A stretch of 21,001 nucleotides of DNA from Oscillibacter sp. Lineage in GTDB: Bacteria; Bacillota; Clostridia; Oscillospirales; Oscillospiraceae. Positions 1-6,947 of this stretch are shown in pieces. How positions within the stretch are numbered: the stretch's first letter is position 1; every line of letters begins with the position of its first letter. The position numbers were made by a program, and so were the translations under genes. The DNA is taken from NCBI GenBank assembly GCA_003487665.1, contig DNFA01000015.1, positions 152,534 through 173,534 of the forward strand, written 5' to 3'. The notes beneath the pieces are model-generated. The model had not been told where the DNA came from, made no database searches, and worked only from the letters and a program-made list of their open reading frames with translations.

Positions 1-757
1 ACTTCTTGCCCTGCTCGATGCACTCCTTCTTATAGGTACCGGCCACCGGGTGCTGGAAGCGGGTGGGGTTGGTGGAGTTGCCGGTGATGGACACGTCCAC
101 GCCCTCGTGGTGCATGATGGCCACGCCCTCGCGGACGTCGTCCGCACCGTAGCAGCGCACGTCGGCGCGCTCCGTCTCGGAGTAGCGGATCTCGCGGACG
201 ATGTTCAGCTTGCCGGTGAAATAGTCGAACTGGGTCTGCACATAGGTGAAGCCGTTGATACGGCTGATGATCTGCGCCGCATCCTTGCCCAGACCGTTCA
301 GGATGACCCGCAGGGGCTCCTTGCGGGCTTTGTTGGCGTTGCGCACGATGCCGATAGCGCCCTCGGCGGCGGCGAAGGACTCGTGACCGGCCAGGAACGC
401 GAAGCACTTGGACTCGTCGCTCAGCAGCATAGCGCCCAGGTTGCCGTGGCCGATACCGACCTTGCGATCCTCGGCCACGGAGCCGTCGATGCAGAAGGAC
501 TGCAAGCCCTCGCCGATCTTCCGGGCAGCGTCGGCAGCGGTCTTGACGCCGGATTTCAGCGCGATGGCCGCACCCACGGTGTACGCCCAGCAGGCGTTCT
601 CGAAGCAGATGGGCTGGATGCCCTTGACGATCTCATAGGGGTCGAAGCCCTTCGCCTTGCAGAGCTCACGGCACTCCTCCACGGAGCCGATGCCGTACTG
701 CGCGAGGACGCCGTTGATCTTGTCGATACGTCTTTCGTAACTTTCAAACAGAGCCAT
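1..757 (-). CDS. GGGtGRT protein, 3' end beyond window
   Basis: About 252 N-terminal residues are present, beginning MALFESYERRIDKINGVL; the gene runs off the left edge. It matches the GGGtGRT family of anaerobes, a protein of unknown biochemical role almost always encoded beside a NifU-like Fe-S scaffold, as here. Visible features are a Cys-containing stretch (GIQPICFENACWAY), a conserved GHGNLGAMLLSDESKCFAFLAGHE region and the NGFTYVQTQFDYFTGKL block. The start at 757 is set by an AAGGAGG ribosome site (766-772) 8 bases upstream. The upstream scaffold gene ends 18 bases away, so the two are almost certainly cotranscribed from the promoter near 1526-1554. Base composition is like its neighbours. 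The family call is confident; the function is not known to me. Confidence 0.85.
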   Translation of the reverse strand, partial: MALFESYERRIDKINGVLAQYGIGSVEECRELCKAKGFDPYEIVKGIQPICFENACWAYTVGAAIALKSGVKTAADAARKIGEGLQSFCIDGSVAEDRKVGIGHGNLGAMLLSDESKCFAFLAGHESFAAAEGAIGIVRNANKARKEPLRVILNGLGKDAAQIISRINGFTYVQTQFDYFTGKLNIVREIRYSETERADVRCYGADDVREGVAIMHHEGVDVSITGNSTNPTRFQHPVAGTYKKECIEQGKK

Positions 758-775
758 TTTGTCGTCCTCCTTCTC

Positions 776-1468
776 TTATTCCTGACGCGGGTCGATATAC
801 TTCGCCGCGTTGTCCCACTGACCGTAGTGGCCGGTGGCGTTCTTCAGCGCTTCGTTGGCGTCCACGCCCTTCTTCACGGCGTCCATCATCTTGCCAAGGC
901 TGATGAACTCATAGCCGATGATCTCGTCCTTGTCGTTCAGAGCCAGCTTGCTGCAATAGCCCTCGGCCATTTCCAGATAGCGGGGACCCTTCTCGCGGGT
1001 GCCGAACATGGTGCCCACCTGAGAGCGCAGACCCTTACCCAGATCCTCCAGAGATGCGCCCACGGCCAGACCGTCCTCGGAGAAGGCGGACTGGGTGCGG
1101 CCATAGACGATCTGCAGAAACAGCTCGCGCATGGCGGTGTTGATGGCGTCGCACACCAGGTCGGTGTTCAGCGCCTCCAGAATGGTCTTGCCGATCAGGA
1201 TCTCAGAAGCCATGGCTGCGGAGTGGGTCATGCCGGAGCAGCCGATCGTCTCCACCAGAGCCTCCTCGATGACGCCGTTCTTCACGTTCAGCGTCAGCTT
1301 GCAGGCGCCCTGCTGCGGGGCGCACCAGCCGATACCGTGGGTGAAGCCGGAGATATCCCCGATCTGCTTGGCCTGTACCCACTTGCCCTCCTCGGGAATA
1401 GGAGCCGGGCCGTGATAAGCGCCCTTGGCCACAGGACACATGTGCTGCACTTCCGTCGTATAGATCAT
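776..1468 (-). CDS. Iron-sulfur cluster assembly scaffold (NifU/IscU-like)
   Basis: A 230-residue protein of the NifU N-terminal-like scaffold type that is paired with GGGtGRT proteins in anaerobes. Cysteines suited to cluster or metal binding lie at about 11, 49, 56, 77 (ETIGCSGMTHSAAMASE) and 172. The predicted role is cytosolic: holding a nascent Fe-S cluster for transfer to target proteins. The frame is open up to 1570, but the ATG at 1468 follows AGAAAGGAAG at good spacing, and the upstream stretch contains the promoter, so I use 1468. It is the first gene of a two-gene operon with the GGGtGRT gene. The general family is clear. Which apoproteins it serves cannot be told from sequence, and direct scaffold activity in this subfamily is inferred. 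Confidence 0.85.
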   Translation of the reverse strand: MIYTTEVQHMCPVAKGAYHGPAPIPEEGKWVQAKQIGDISGFTHGIGWCAPQQGACKLTLNVKNGVIEEALVETIGCSGMTHSAAMASEILIGKTILEALNTDLVCDAINTAMRELFLQIVYGRTQSAFSEDGLAVGASLEDLGKGLRSQVGTMFGTREKGPRYLEMAEGYCSKLALNDKDEIIGYEFISLGKMMDAVKKGVDANEALKNATGHYGQWDNAAKYIDPRQE

Positions 1469-1525
1469 AGTGACGATCTTCCTTTCTGCGTTATAGTAGT
1501 GCCTTTCGGCGGTCAAACCACCTGC

Positions 1526-1554
1526 ATTATACCAAATGTCCCCACAAATTGCAA
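1526..1554 (-). promoter_or_regulatory. Sigma-A promoter of the Fe-S scaffold operon
   Basis: Read on the minus strand, TTGCAA (1554-1549), a 17-base spacer, then TATAAT (1531-1526) preceded by TGG, an extended -10. It lies about 58 bases upstream of the scaffold start. Confidence 0.8.
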
Positions 1555-1614
1555 GAAACATTCCAAACATTTGGCCGTTCCCGAAAAAGCGATGCAGGCG
1601 GCACGCCCCGTCCC

Positions 1615-1643
1615 TTGTGTTTTGCGGCGGAGGCTGGTATAAT
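1615..1643 (+). promoter_or_regulatory. Sigma-A promoter of the glycerate kinase operon
   Basis: TTGTGT (1615-1620), a 17-base spacer, and TATAAT (1638-1643) with an extended TGG before it. The ATG at 1675 is 32 bases downstream of the -10. The promoter is divergent from that of the scaffold operon. Confidence 0.8.
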
Positions 1644-1674
1644 CACCTTATTATGCGAAAGGAGTGCCGCCCCC

Positions 1675-2787
1675 ATGAAACGCTGTCTCGTGATCTCCGA
1701 TTCCTTCAAGGGCACGCTGTCCTCCCCGGCTATCTGCCGCATCGCCCGCAGCCTTGCCGTCCCCGGCTGGCAGGTGGACGCCCTGCCGGTGGCCGACGGC
1801 GGCGAGGGCACCGTGGACTGCTTTCTGGATGCCTGCGGCGGGCAGCGCGTGACCGCTGTGGTCAGCGACCCCTTCGGCACAGACGCAGAGAGCTTCTACG
1901 GCCTGCTGCCCGACGGCGCGGCTGTGGTGGAGTGCGCCGCTGCTGCGGGGCTGCCACTGGCGGAGGGACGGCTGGATCCGGAACGCACCACCACCTACGG
2001 CGTGGGACAGCTGATGGCGGCGGCGCTGGACAACGGCGCAAAGCGTTTGATACTGGGTCTGGGCGGCAGCTGTACCAACGACGGCGGCTGCGGCGCAGCC
2101 GCCGCGCTGGGCGTCCGTTTTTTCGACCGGCAGGGGCGCAGCTTCGTACCCACCGGCATCACGCTGGCAGACATCGCGGATGTCGACCTCTCCCGCCGCC
2201 ATCCGGCGCTGGACGATGTGCCCCTGACCGTCATGTGCGACATTGACAACCCGCTGTACGGTACGCTGGGCGCGGCATACGTCTTTGCGCCCCAGAAGGG
2301 CGCGGACGCGGCCTGCGTGCAGCGGCTGGACGAGGGACTGCGGCATTTTGCCGCCGTTTTGCGGCAGCGGCTGGGTATCCCCGTGGATAAGCTGCCCGGC
2401 GGCGGAGCCGCGGGCGGCTTCGGCGCAGGGTGTGCAGCGCTGCTGGGCGGTACGCTGCGCTCCGGCATCGAGACGGTGCTGGACACCGTGGACTTTGACC
2501 GCCGCGCCGCCGGATGCGATCTGGTCGTTACCGGCGAGGGACGGCTGGACAGCCAGAGTCTGGGCGGCAAGGCGGTGTCCGGCGTGGCGGGACGATGCCG
2601 TGCGCTGGGCGTTCCCGCGGCGGCGCTGGTGGGTGCGCTGGCGCTGGAGCCGGACGATCTGGCGGCGCTGGGGCTGTGCAGCGCCCGCAGCATCAACCCC
2701 GCCGGCGTGACCCTTCAGGACGCAAAAGCCCACGCCGCCGCCTACTACCGCGACGCCCTCGTAAAACTGCTGGAGGAGATGAGCTGA
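1675..2787 (+). CDS. glxK: Glycerate 2-kinase (GlxK/GarK type)
   Basis: A 370-residue protein that phosphorylates D-glycerate with ATP, to 2-phosphoglycerate in this family, feeding it into lower glycolysis. Family landmarks are the N-terminal DSFKGTLSS (residues 9-17), PVADGGEGT (38-46), the glycine-rich GLGGSCTNDGGCGAAAALG (about 128-146) and GEGRLDSQSLGGKAVSG (about 285-301). Length is normal for the family. The frame is open upstream to 1549, but the ATG at 1675 has AAAGGAG (1658-1664) 10 bases before it and sits just after a strong promoter. The next gene starts inside its stop codon (TGATG), so the two are translationally coupled. No glycerate or glucarate catabolic genes are adjacent, so the source of substrate is unknown. 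The symbol is by family, not by proven orthology. Confidence 0.9.
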   Translation: MKRCLVISDSFKGTLSSPAICRIARSLAVPGWQVDALPVADGGEGTVDCFLDACGGQRVTAVVSDPFGTDAESFYGLLPDGAAVVECAAAAGLPLAEGRLDPERTTTYGVGQLMAAALDNGAKRLILGLGGSCTNDGGCGAAAALGVRFFDRQGRSFVPTGITLADIADVDLSRRHPALDDVPLTVMCDIDNPLYGTLGAAYVFAPQKGADAACVQRLDEGLRHFAAVLRQRLGIPVDKLPGGGAAGGFGAGCAALLGGTLRSGIETVLDTVDFDRRAAGCDLVVTGEGRLDSQSLGGKAVSGVAGRCRALGVPAAALVGALALEPDDLAALGLCSARSINPAGVTLQDAKAHAAAYYRDALVKLLEEMS

Positions 2788-3605
2788 TGCCCAACGTCAT
2801 AGAGATAACCGATTTTCTTGCACCGGAGCTGGACGTATACGCCCGCGCCACCGAAAACCAGCTGGTGAACCGCGCCGACCCGTCTAACGCCCTGTTTATT
2901 GCGGAGAGCCCGCTGGTGATCGGGCGAGCGCTGGACGCCGGGTGCGTGCCCGTTTCGTTCCTGATGGAGCCGCAGCACATCACCGGCAAGGGCGCGGAGA
3001 TACTGACGCGCTGTGACCCGGATATCCCCGTATACACCGCGCCGCTGGACGTGCTGACGCAGCTCACCGGCTTCCACCTGACCCGTGGTATGCTGTGCGC
3101 CATGCGCCGCCCTCCCCTGCCCACGTTGGACGAGGTCTGCGCCGGGGCGCGGCGCATCGCCGTGCTGGAAAACGTCATGAACCCCACCAATCTGGGCGCT
3201 ATCTTCCGCTGCGCCGCTGCACTGGGCATGGATGCGGTGCTGCTGACCAGCGCCGGCAGCGACCCCCTGTACCGCCGGGCGTCCCGTGTCAGCATGGGCA
3301 ACGTGTTTCTGGTGCCGTGGACGTATCTGCCGGAGGGTGACTGGACGGCGCTGCTGCGGCAGCAGGGCTTCACCACCGTGGCTATGGCGCTGCGGGAGGA
3401 CTCCCTGCGGCTGGACGACCCGCGCCTGCTGGCGGCGGAAAAGCTGGCGGTGGTACTGGGCACCGAGGGCGACGGGCTGGCGGACGGCACCATCGCCCAA
3501 TGCGACCACACGGTGATGATCCCCATGACCCACGGAGTGGACAGCCTGAACGTGGCCGCAGCCGCAGCCGTGGCCTTCTACCAGCTGGGGCTGATGTGCC
3601 AATGA
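2787..3605 (+). CDS. SpoU/TrmH-family RNA 2'-O-methyltransferase
   Basis: A 272-residue SPOUT-class methyltransferase that transfers a methyl group from S-adenosylmethionine to a ribose 2'-OH in rRNA or tRNA. All three SpoU motifs are visible: motif 1 NVMNPTNLGAIFR (129-141) with the catalytic Arg, motif 2 LGTEGDGL (224-231) and motif 3 IPMTHGVDSLNVAAA (245-259), the knotted SAM site. The N-terminal region of about 110 residues is the substrate-binding part seen in longer TrmH-like enzymes; the RNA target cannot be assigned. The start overlaps the glycerate kinase stop by one base and has GGAGGAG about 9 bases upstream inside that gene, so it is the second cistron of the operon. Confidence 0.9.
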   Translation: MPNVIEITDFLAPELDVYARATENQLVNRADPSNALFIAESPLVIGRALDAGCVPVSFLMEPQHITGKGAEILTRCDPDIPVYTAPLDVLTQLTGFHLTRGMLCAMRRPPLPTLDEVCAGARRIAVLENVMNPTNLGAIFRCAAALGMDAVLLTSAGSDPLYRRASRVSMGNVFLVPWTYLPEGDWTALLRQQGFTTVAMALREDSLRLDDPRLLAAEKLAVVLGTEGDGLADGTIAQCDHTVMIPMTHGVDSLNVAAAAAVAFYQLGLMCQ

Positions 3606-3667
3606 ACGAAAAAGAAGCGCCTGCGGGCGCTCCACCCGATCAGCAGGAGCCGGGCAGGGAAAACTTC

Positions 3668-3696
3668 TTGCATTACAGGCGGTTTTACGGTATACT
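3668..3696 (+). promoter_or_regulatory. Sigma-A promoter
   Basis: TTGCAT (3668-3673), a 17-base spacer, TATACT (3691-3696). Transcription would start around 3703, inside the left arm of the inverted repeat at 3698-3749. It drives the small membrane protein at 3774. Confidence 0.75.
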
Positions 3697-3697
3697 A

Positions 3698-3749
3698 TTA
3701 AGGCAACACCGCACAATGAAAGCTGCGGCGCTTTGCGGTATTGCCTTAA
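3698..3749. repeat. Inverted-repeat element in a 5' leader (MITE/REP-like)
   Basis: A 16-base left arm (3698-3713, TTAAGGCAACACCGCA) faces a right arm (3734-3749, TGCGGTATTGCCTTAA) with 15 of 16 positions complementary. Inside, AAAGC (3719-3723) and GCTTT (3730-3734) can form a smaller stem that competes for the last base. No T tract follows on either strand, so it is not a standard terminator. Its size and near-perfect ends, flush with TTAA, resemble a dispersed palindromic or miniature transposable element. It may equally be a structured leader. Only one copy is in the window. Confidence 0.6.
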
Positions 3750-3773
3750 AAAACACACAGGAGGGCTCCGCCT

Positions 3774-4088
3774 ATGTTCTGGGATTTCTTATTTTATGGT
3801 ATTATCGCCGTGGGTGCGATCCTGTTCGTCTCTCTGACGATCTACCGTATCGACTGGGCGCGCCATCCCGAAAAGTACAAGGATATCGCCGGGGACGAGG
3901 ATCCCCAGAAGGCCGAGTACCGCAAGAAAAAAGAGGCGGACAAAAAGGCTGCCGCACAGAAGGCCAAGGAGAAGGAAAAGCAGCTCAAGCGGCAGAAGCG
4001 CGTGGACAAGCTGAACCACTACCGCGCCATCAACGGCAAGGGGCCTGTGGGCATGGACGGCAAGCCCATTGACAAGAAGAAAAAGTAA
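3774..4088 (+). CDS. Small membrane-anchored, highly basic protein of unknown function
   Basis: A 104-residue protein with one N-terminal transmembrane helix (about residues 3-23, FWDFLFYGIIAVGAILFVSLT). A charged, Lys-rich helical cytoplasmic tail (about 45-80, Ala/Lys/Glu heptad-like, likely coiled coil) and a lysine run at the C-terminus follow. AGGAGG (3759-3764) precedes the ATG by 9 bases. It has its own promoter upstream and a strong terminator downstream, so it is monocistronic. I do not recognise a named family. The layout (short lumenal end, one helix, basic tail) would suit a membrane-associated protein that touches RNA or acidic partners, but that is speculation. Confidence 0.75.
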   Translation: MFWDFLFYGIIAVGAILFVSLTIYRIDWARHPEKYKDIAGDEDPQKAEYRKKKEADKKAAAQKAKEKEKQLKRQKRVDKLNHYRAINGKGPVGMDGKPIDKKKK

Positions 4089-4099
4089 AGGATATACCA

Positions 4100-4135
4100 C
4101 GCCCCCGGCACTCGCTTGTGCCGGGGGCGCTTTTT
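4100..4135 (+). terminator. Rho-independent terminator
   Basis: A perfect 12-bp stem (4100-4111 with 4118-4129, CGCCCCCGGCAC), loop TCGCTT, then GCTTTTTC. It ends the small membrane-protein gene at 4088. The minus-strand gene at 4135-4359 converges on it, but its own reading of the stem has no T run. Confidence 0.9.
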
Positions 4136-4359
4136 CATTTTCGCTTCCGAAAAACAAATGGCAGGCCGCCGATGAGTACCGCCGCGATCAGGGAGACCGC
4201 CGCCTTAAAGGGCCAGAGGATTTTCAGTGTTTCCACAAAGACCACGGCCGGCTCCGCCTCCAATTTGATGCGGAATCCGGGAATAGCAAAGCTCATGATC
4301 ATGTATACCGCGATAAAGGTAACGATGGCTAAAATAAGGGAACATATTTTACGCTTCAT
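4135..4359 (-). CDS. Small membrane protein with two helices, unknown function
   Basis: A 74-residue protein, MKRKICSLILAIV at the start. It has two hydrophobic helices (about residues 6-28 and 52-69) with positively charged ends (MKRK and FRKRK), predicting both termini in the cytoplasm. GAGGAGGG lies 6 bases before the ATG at 4359, and a consensus-like promoter stands upstream, so I take it as real. It is convergent with the gene at 3774. No family recognised. Confidence 0.7.
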   Translation of the reverse strand: MKRKICSLILAIVTFIAVYMIMSFAIPGFRIKLEAEPAVVFVETLKILWPFKAAVSLIAAVLIGGLPFVFRKRK

Positions 4360-4403
4360 AGCAAGCCCTCCTCGTACATGACATACCGATGCTTCTGCCT
4401 CTC

Positions 4404-4442
4404 ATTATAGCAAAAGTATACCAAACAGCAAAAAAATGTCAA
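4404..4442 (-). promoter_or_regulatory. Sigma-A promoter of the small membrane protein gene
   Basis: On the minus strand, consensus TTGACA (4442-4437), a 16-base spacer and TATACT (4420-4415). A second hexamer, TATAAT (4409-4404) with an extended TGC, lies just downstream and may be an alternative -10. Confidence 0.7.
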
Positions 4443-4524
4443 TTACAAAAGGGTTACGCGGCAGTAACAGTTGATTTCATAGAATGACGTATGATAGGCC
4501 AAACTACGGCAAAGGAGTGATGGT

Positions 4525-4728
4525 ATGATCCCCTGTACCGATACCTGCTTTTGGCAGCGGGGCGGCGAGTGTACGCTGGACACCTGCGACAACGCCGTGG
4601 GGCAGCCCAGTGCGGCGCATCCCTGCGCCCACTATCTGCCTATTTCCCCTGCGCCAACAGCCGCAGCGCCCCGGAGATATTCGCCACCGGAAGCAGCTCC
4701 AGACCGGCGGGGGATTTCAGATCCTTGA
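4525..4728 (+). CDS. Small Cys-rich protein (clostridial, metal-binding-like)
   Basis: A 67-residue ORF. Its first 40 residues carry five cysteines in the pattern C4-x3-C8-x7-C16-x4-C21 ... C35, like the small Cys-rich proteins common in Clostridia (DUF1540-like). Those proteins usually end soon after a C-x-Y-like motif, here CAHYLP at about 35-40. This reading frame instead continues for about 27 Pro/Ala/Arg-rich residues antisense to the 3' end of radA, which probably means the natural stop was lost or never there. AAAGGAG lies about 8-9 bases before the ATG. No clear promoter: the intergenic region to 4442 has only weak hexamers. The Cys spacing suggests zinc or Fe-S binding, unproven. Confidence 0.5.
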   Translation: MIPCTDTCFWQRGGECTLDTCDNAVGQPSAAHPCAHYLPISPAPTAAAPRRYSPPEAAPDRRGISDP

Positions 4729-6004
4729 TCTTATGGGCAGGCACCATGCACTGTGTAAAGCCTAAACGCTTTACCTCAGAGAGCCGCTGCTCCATGTGGG
4801 TGATGCTGCGTATCTCGCCGGAAAGTCCTACCTCCCCTACCGCCGCCATGGTGCCGGGCACCGGCTTGTCCAGATAGCTGGACGCAATAGCCACCACCGC
4901 CGCCAGATCTGCCGCCGGCTCGTCCAGCGTCAGTCCGCCGATGATATTCAGATAGGCGTCGCACTGGCTGACCTTCAGGCTGCCGCGCTTTTCCAGCACC
5001 GCCAGCAGCATGGAGGCGCGGTTGTAGTCGAAGCCGTTGCTGCTGCGCATGGGACGTGCCCCGGCGCAGGGCGCCAGCAGCGCCTGCACCTCCGCCAGCA
5101 CAGGCCGTGCGCCCTCCATCACGCAGGTGACGCAGGTGCCGGAGGCATCCGCCGGACGGCCGGACAGCAGCATTTCCGAGGGATTTTCCACCTCCCGCAG
5201 CCCGGCGTCCAGCATTTCGAACACGCCGATCTCGTTGGTGGCGCCAAAGCGGTTTTTCGCCGCCCGCAGGATGCGGTACGTCATGTGCCGGTCGCCCTCG
5301 AAATACAGCACGCAGTCCACCATGTGCTCCAGCACCTTGGGGCCGGCGATGGAGCCCTCCTTGTTCACGTGGCCGATGACAAACACCGTGATCCCCTGCC
5401 CCTTCGCCAGCTGCATCAGCGCCATGGTGCAGTCCTTCACCTGTCCCACGCCGCCGGCGGGGGAATCCAACTCCTCGTTGTACAGCGTCTGGATAGAGTC
5501 CACGATGAGAATGTCCGGCTGCTCCTCGGCCACGCATTCCAGCACGTCTCCCAGCCGGGTTTCCGACAACACGAACAGGTTTTCGCTGTCCACATGCAGC
5601 CGCCCCGCACGCAGCTTCAGCTGCCGGGTGGATTCCTCGCCGGATACATACAGCACCTTGGCAAACTGCCCCAGCTGCTGGCAGATCTGCAGCATCAGGG
5701 TGGACTTGCCAATGCCCGGCGCGCCGCCTACCAGCACCAGCGAGCCCTTCACGGCGCCGCCGCCCAGCACCCGGTCAAGCTCCCCCATACCGGTGGAGAA
5801 GCGAATCTCCTCATCCGTCTGCATCTCTGTAATGCGAGACACCTTTACAGGCGTTTTGGGACGGGATATCTTCCCACCCTTGGCGGGGCGCTCCGTCGCC
5901 TGCTCCACCATGGAGTTCCACGCGCCGCACACGGTGCAGCGCCCCGACCATTTGGGACTTTCGCTGCCGCACTCGGTGCAGAAAAACACGGTTTTGGCCT
6001 TCAT
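4640..6004 (-). CDS. radA: DNA repair protein RadA (Sms)
   Basis: A 454-residue protein of normal length for RadA, a RecA-related, DnaB-like motor that promotes branch migration and processes recombination intermediates in the cytoplasm. An N-terminal zinc finger is visible (C9-x2-C12 ... C23-x2-C26), then Walker A GGAPGIGKST (93-102), Walker B ILIVDSIQT (165-173), the RadA signature KNRFG (250-254) and a C-terminal Lon-protease-like domain (about 280-454) that lacks protease function in the family. The start at 6004 follows a GAGGGA site lying in the end of the upstream amidase gene, 3 bases away, so the two are coupled. Its 3' end overlaps the convergent Cys-rich ORF by 89 bases. Confidence 0.97.
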   Translation of the reverse strand: MKAKTVFFCTECGSESPKWSGRCTVCGAWNSMVEQATERPAKGGKISRPKTPVKVSRITEMQTDEEIRFSTGMGELDRVLGGGAVKGSLVLVGGAPGIGKSTLMLQICQQLGQFAKVLYVSGEESTRQLKLRAGRLHVDSENLFVLSETRLGDVLECVAEEQPDILIVDSIQTLYNEELDSPAGGVGQVKDCTMALMQLAKGQGITVFVIGHVNKEGSIAGPKVLEHMVDCVLYFEGDRHMTYRILRAAKNRFGATNEIGVFEMLDAGLREVENPSEMLLSGRPADASGTCVTCVMEGARPVLAEVQALLAPCAGARPMRSSNGFDYNRASMLLAVLEKRGSLKVSQCDAYLNIIGGLTLDEPAADLAAVVAIASSYLDKPVPGTMAAVGEVGLSGEIRSITHMEQRLSEVKRLGFTQCMVPAHKIKDLKSPAGLELLPVANISGALRLLAQGK

Positions 6005-6007
6005 ATT

Positions 6008-6718
6008 TTATCCCTCATTCGTACAGTATTGGCAAAAACCCGCTGCGATGGCAGCGGCTATGTGCAGTTGATAGTCCGGCTGCTGAAGCAGCACCGTCTC
6101 CTCCGGATTGGACAGAAAGCCGCACTCCACCAGCACGGCGGAGCAGTCTGCGTGCTTCATAAGATAGATGCTGTCGTCAATACGCTTGGCAGCCTTGTCT
6201 CTTTCGTTGACAGCGTCGTTCAGCGCCTGCTGGATAGACAACGCCGCGGTCTCGGCTGTTCCCTTCCCGTTGTGGAACGACTGCGCGCCGCGAACTGACG
6301 GGTGCCCCGGCAGGCTGTTCTGGTGGATGCTGATAAGAAATCCGTGCGGGAAGCTGTTCACCAGCTCCACACGCTTTTTCGTATCGCTGACCTTCTGCTG
6401 CCGCAGGGTACCGGTGCCGTCGCACAGGGCGTCCTCCCCCTCCCGCGTCAGCGCCACCGTGTGGCCGCAAAAGGACAGAACGCCGCCCAGCCGCTGCGTA
6501 ATGGCCAGATTGATGCCGCTCTCTGGCACGCCGCTGTCGGATACGGCGCCGCCGTCCGCGCCGCCGTGTCCTGCGTCCAGAATGACTATCTGCCCTGTGC
6601 TGGCTGTCGCCGATACCGTGGCCGCAGACGGGCGAGGGCTTACAGCCGCTGCGCCCAACAGCAGTGCCGCGCCGGTCACGGCAGCCAGCAGGTGTTTTTT
6701 CCGTATCAGCAGCACCAT
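6008..6718 (-). CDS. cwlD: N-acetylmuramoyl-L-alanine amidase, CwlD-like
   Basis: A 236-residue Amidase_3 zinc enzyme that cleaves the bond between N-acetylmuramic acid and L-alanine. In spore formers the CwlD branch trims the peptide before muramic-lactam formation in the spore cortex. An N-terminal signal-anchor helix (about 9-26) puts it outside the membrane. Active-site residues are all present: His51 in LDAGHGGADGG, Glu66 in VPESGINL, His132 in ISIHQNS and Glu198 in VLVECGFLSNPEE. Two in-frame ATGs are possible. The ATG at 6724 abuts the GGAGGG site with no spacing, while the one at 6718 is 6 bases away, so I choose 6718. The gene is followed by radA. The CwlD assignment over other small amidases rests on size and on the sporulation genes nearby. 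Confidence 0.85.
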   Translation of the reverse strand: MVLLIRKKHLLAAVTGAALLLGAAAVSPRPSAATVSATASTGQIVILDAGHGGADGGAVSDSGVPESGINLAITQRLGGVLSFCGHTVALTREGEDALCDGTGTLRQQKVSDTKKRVELVNSFPHGFLISIHQNSLPGHPSVRGAQSFHNGKGTAETAALSIQQALNDAVNERDKAAKRIDDSIYLMKHADCSAVLVECGFLSNPEETVLLQQPDYQLHIAAAIAAGFCQYCTNEG

Positions 6719-6759
6719 AGCCATCCCTCCGTTCGGGAAAGTCTATGTGCCGCACTTCC

Positions 6760-6788
6760 ATTGTAGCACAACCCGGCCAAAATGAAAA
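6760..6788 (-). promoter_or_regulatory. Promoter of the amidase-radA operon
   Basis: On the minus strand TTTTCA (6788-6783), a 17-base spacer and TACAAT (6765-6760) with an extended TGC. The -35 is weak. The reading is sigma-A-like; sporulation-sigma control cannot be excluded. Confidence 0.55.
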
Positions 6789-6805
6789 CGGTTTTCTTTC
6801 CAAGC

Positions 6806-6834
6806 AAAGGGAGAGGGCGCTGCCCTCTCCCTTT
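6806..6834 (-). terminator. Terminator-like hairpin after the 3' part of cotJC
   Basis: A perfect 13-bp stem: AAAGGGAGAGGGC (6806-6818) with its complement at 6822-6834, loop GCT. It lies 8 bases beyond the stop of the cotJC 3' fragment. The T content after the stem is modest on both strands. Confidence 0.65.
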
Positions 6835-6841
6835 CTTTCGT

Positions 6842-6913
6842 TCATTTGTCGAAGGATGGATTCATGAAATAGACGTTTTTCTCGTTCAGGCGATCCTTGG
6901 CCAACCGAAGCCC
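6842..6913 (-). pseudogene. cotJC: 3' part of cotJC, separated by the inserted element
   Basis: Reading minus-strand codons from the repeat core, this piece encodes 23 residues from GLRLAKDRLNEK to the end MNPSFDK, then TGA at 6844-6842. This is the usual C-terminus of clostridial CotJC/manganese-catalase proteins. It lacks a start or ribosome site of its own. Joined at the 13-bp core to the 5' part (10818-11343), the frame continues without change (FQRFGE followed by GLRLAKDRL), giving a 198-residue protein. It is therefore best seen as the detached 3' segment of the same gene and not as an independent gene. Confidence 0.9.
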
Positions 6914-6925
6914 TTCGCCAAAGCG
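6913..6925. repeat. Left attachment core (attL)
   Basis: A 13-bp core CTTCGCCAAAGCG, identical to 10818-10830. The left flank is the cotJC 3' sequence; the right flank TACAGG is element DNA. It is 22 bases from the recombinase stop codon, the usual place for an att site of such an element. Confidence 0.88.
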
Positions 6926-6947
6926 TACAGGATGGCTACGCCCGGAC

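Noticed and set aside
50..1642. 530-codon plus-strand ORF opposite the Fe-S scaffold and GGGtGRT genes
   Set aside because: No ribosome site and no recognisable family; it is the antisense shadow of two well-supported minus-strand genes in GC-rich DNA.
1549..1674. Longer N-terminus for the glycerate kinase
   Set aside because: The stretch holds the promoter and ribosome site; the family begins at MKRCLVISDSFKG (1675).
3698..3749. Inverted repeat as a terminator of the methyltransferase gene
   Set aside because: It is followed by A-rich, not T-rich, sequence and lies downstream of a new promoter.
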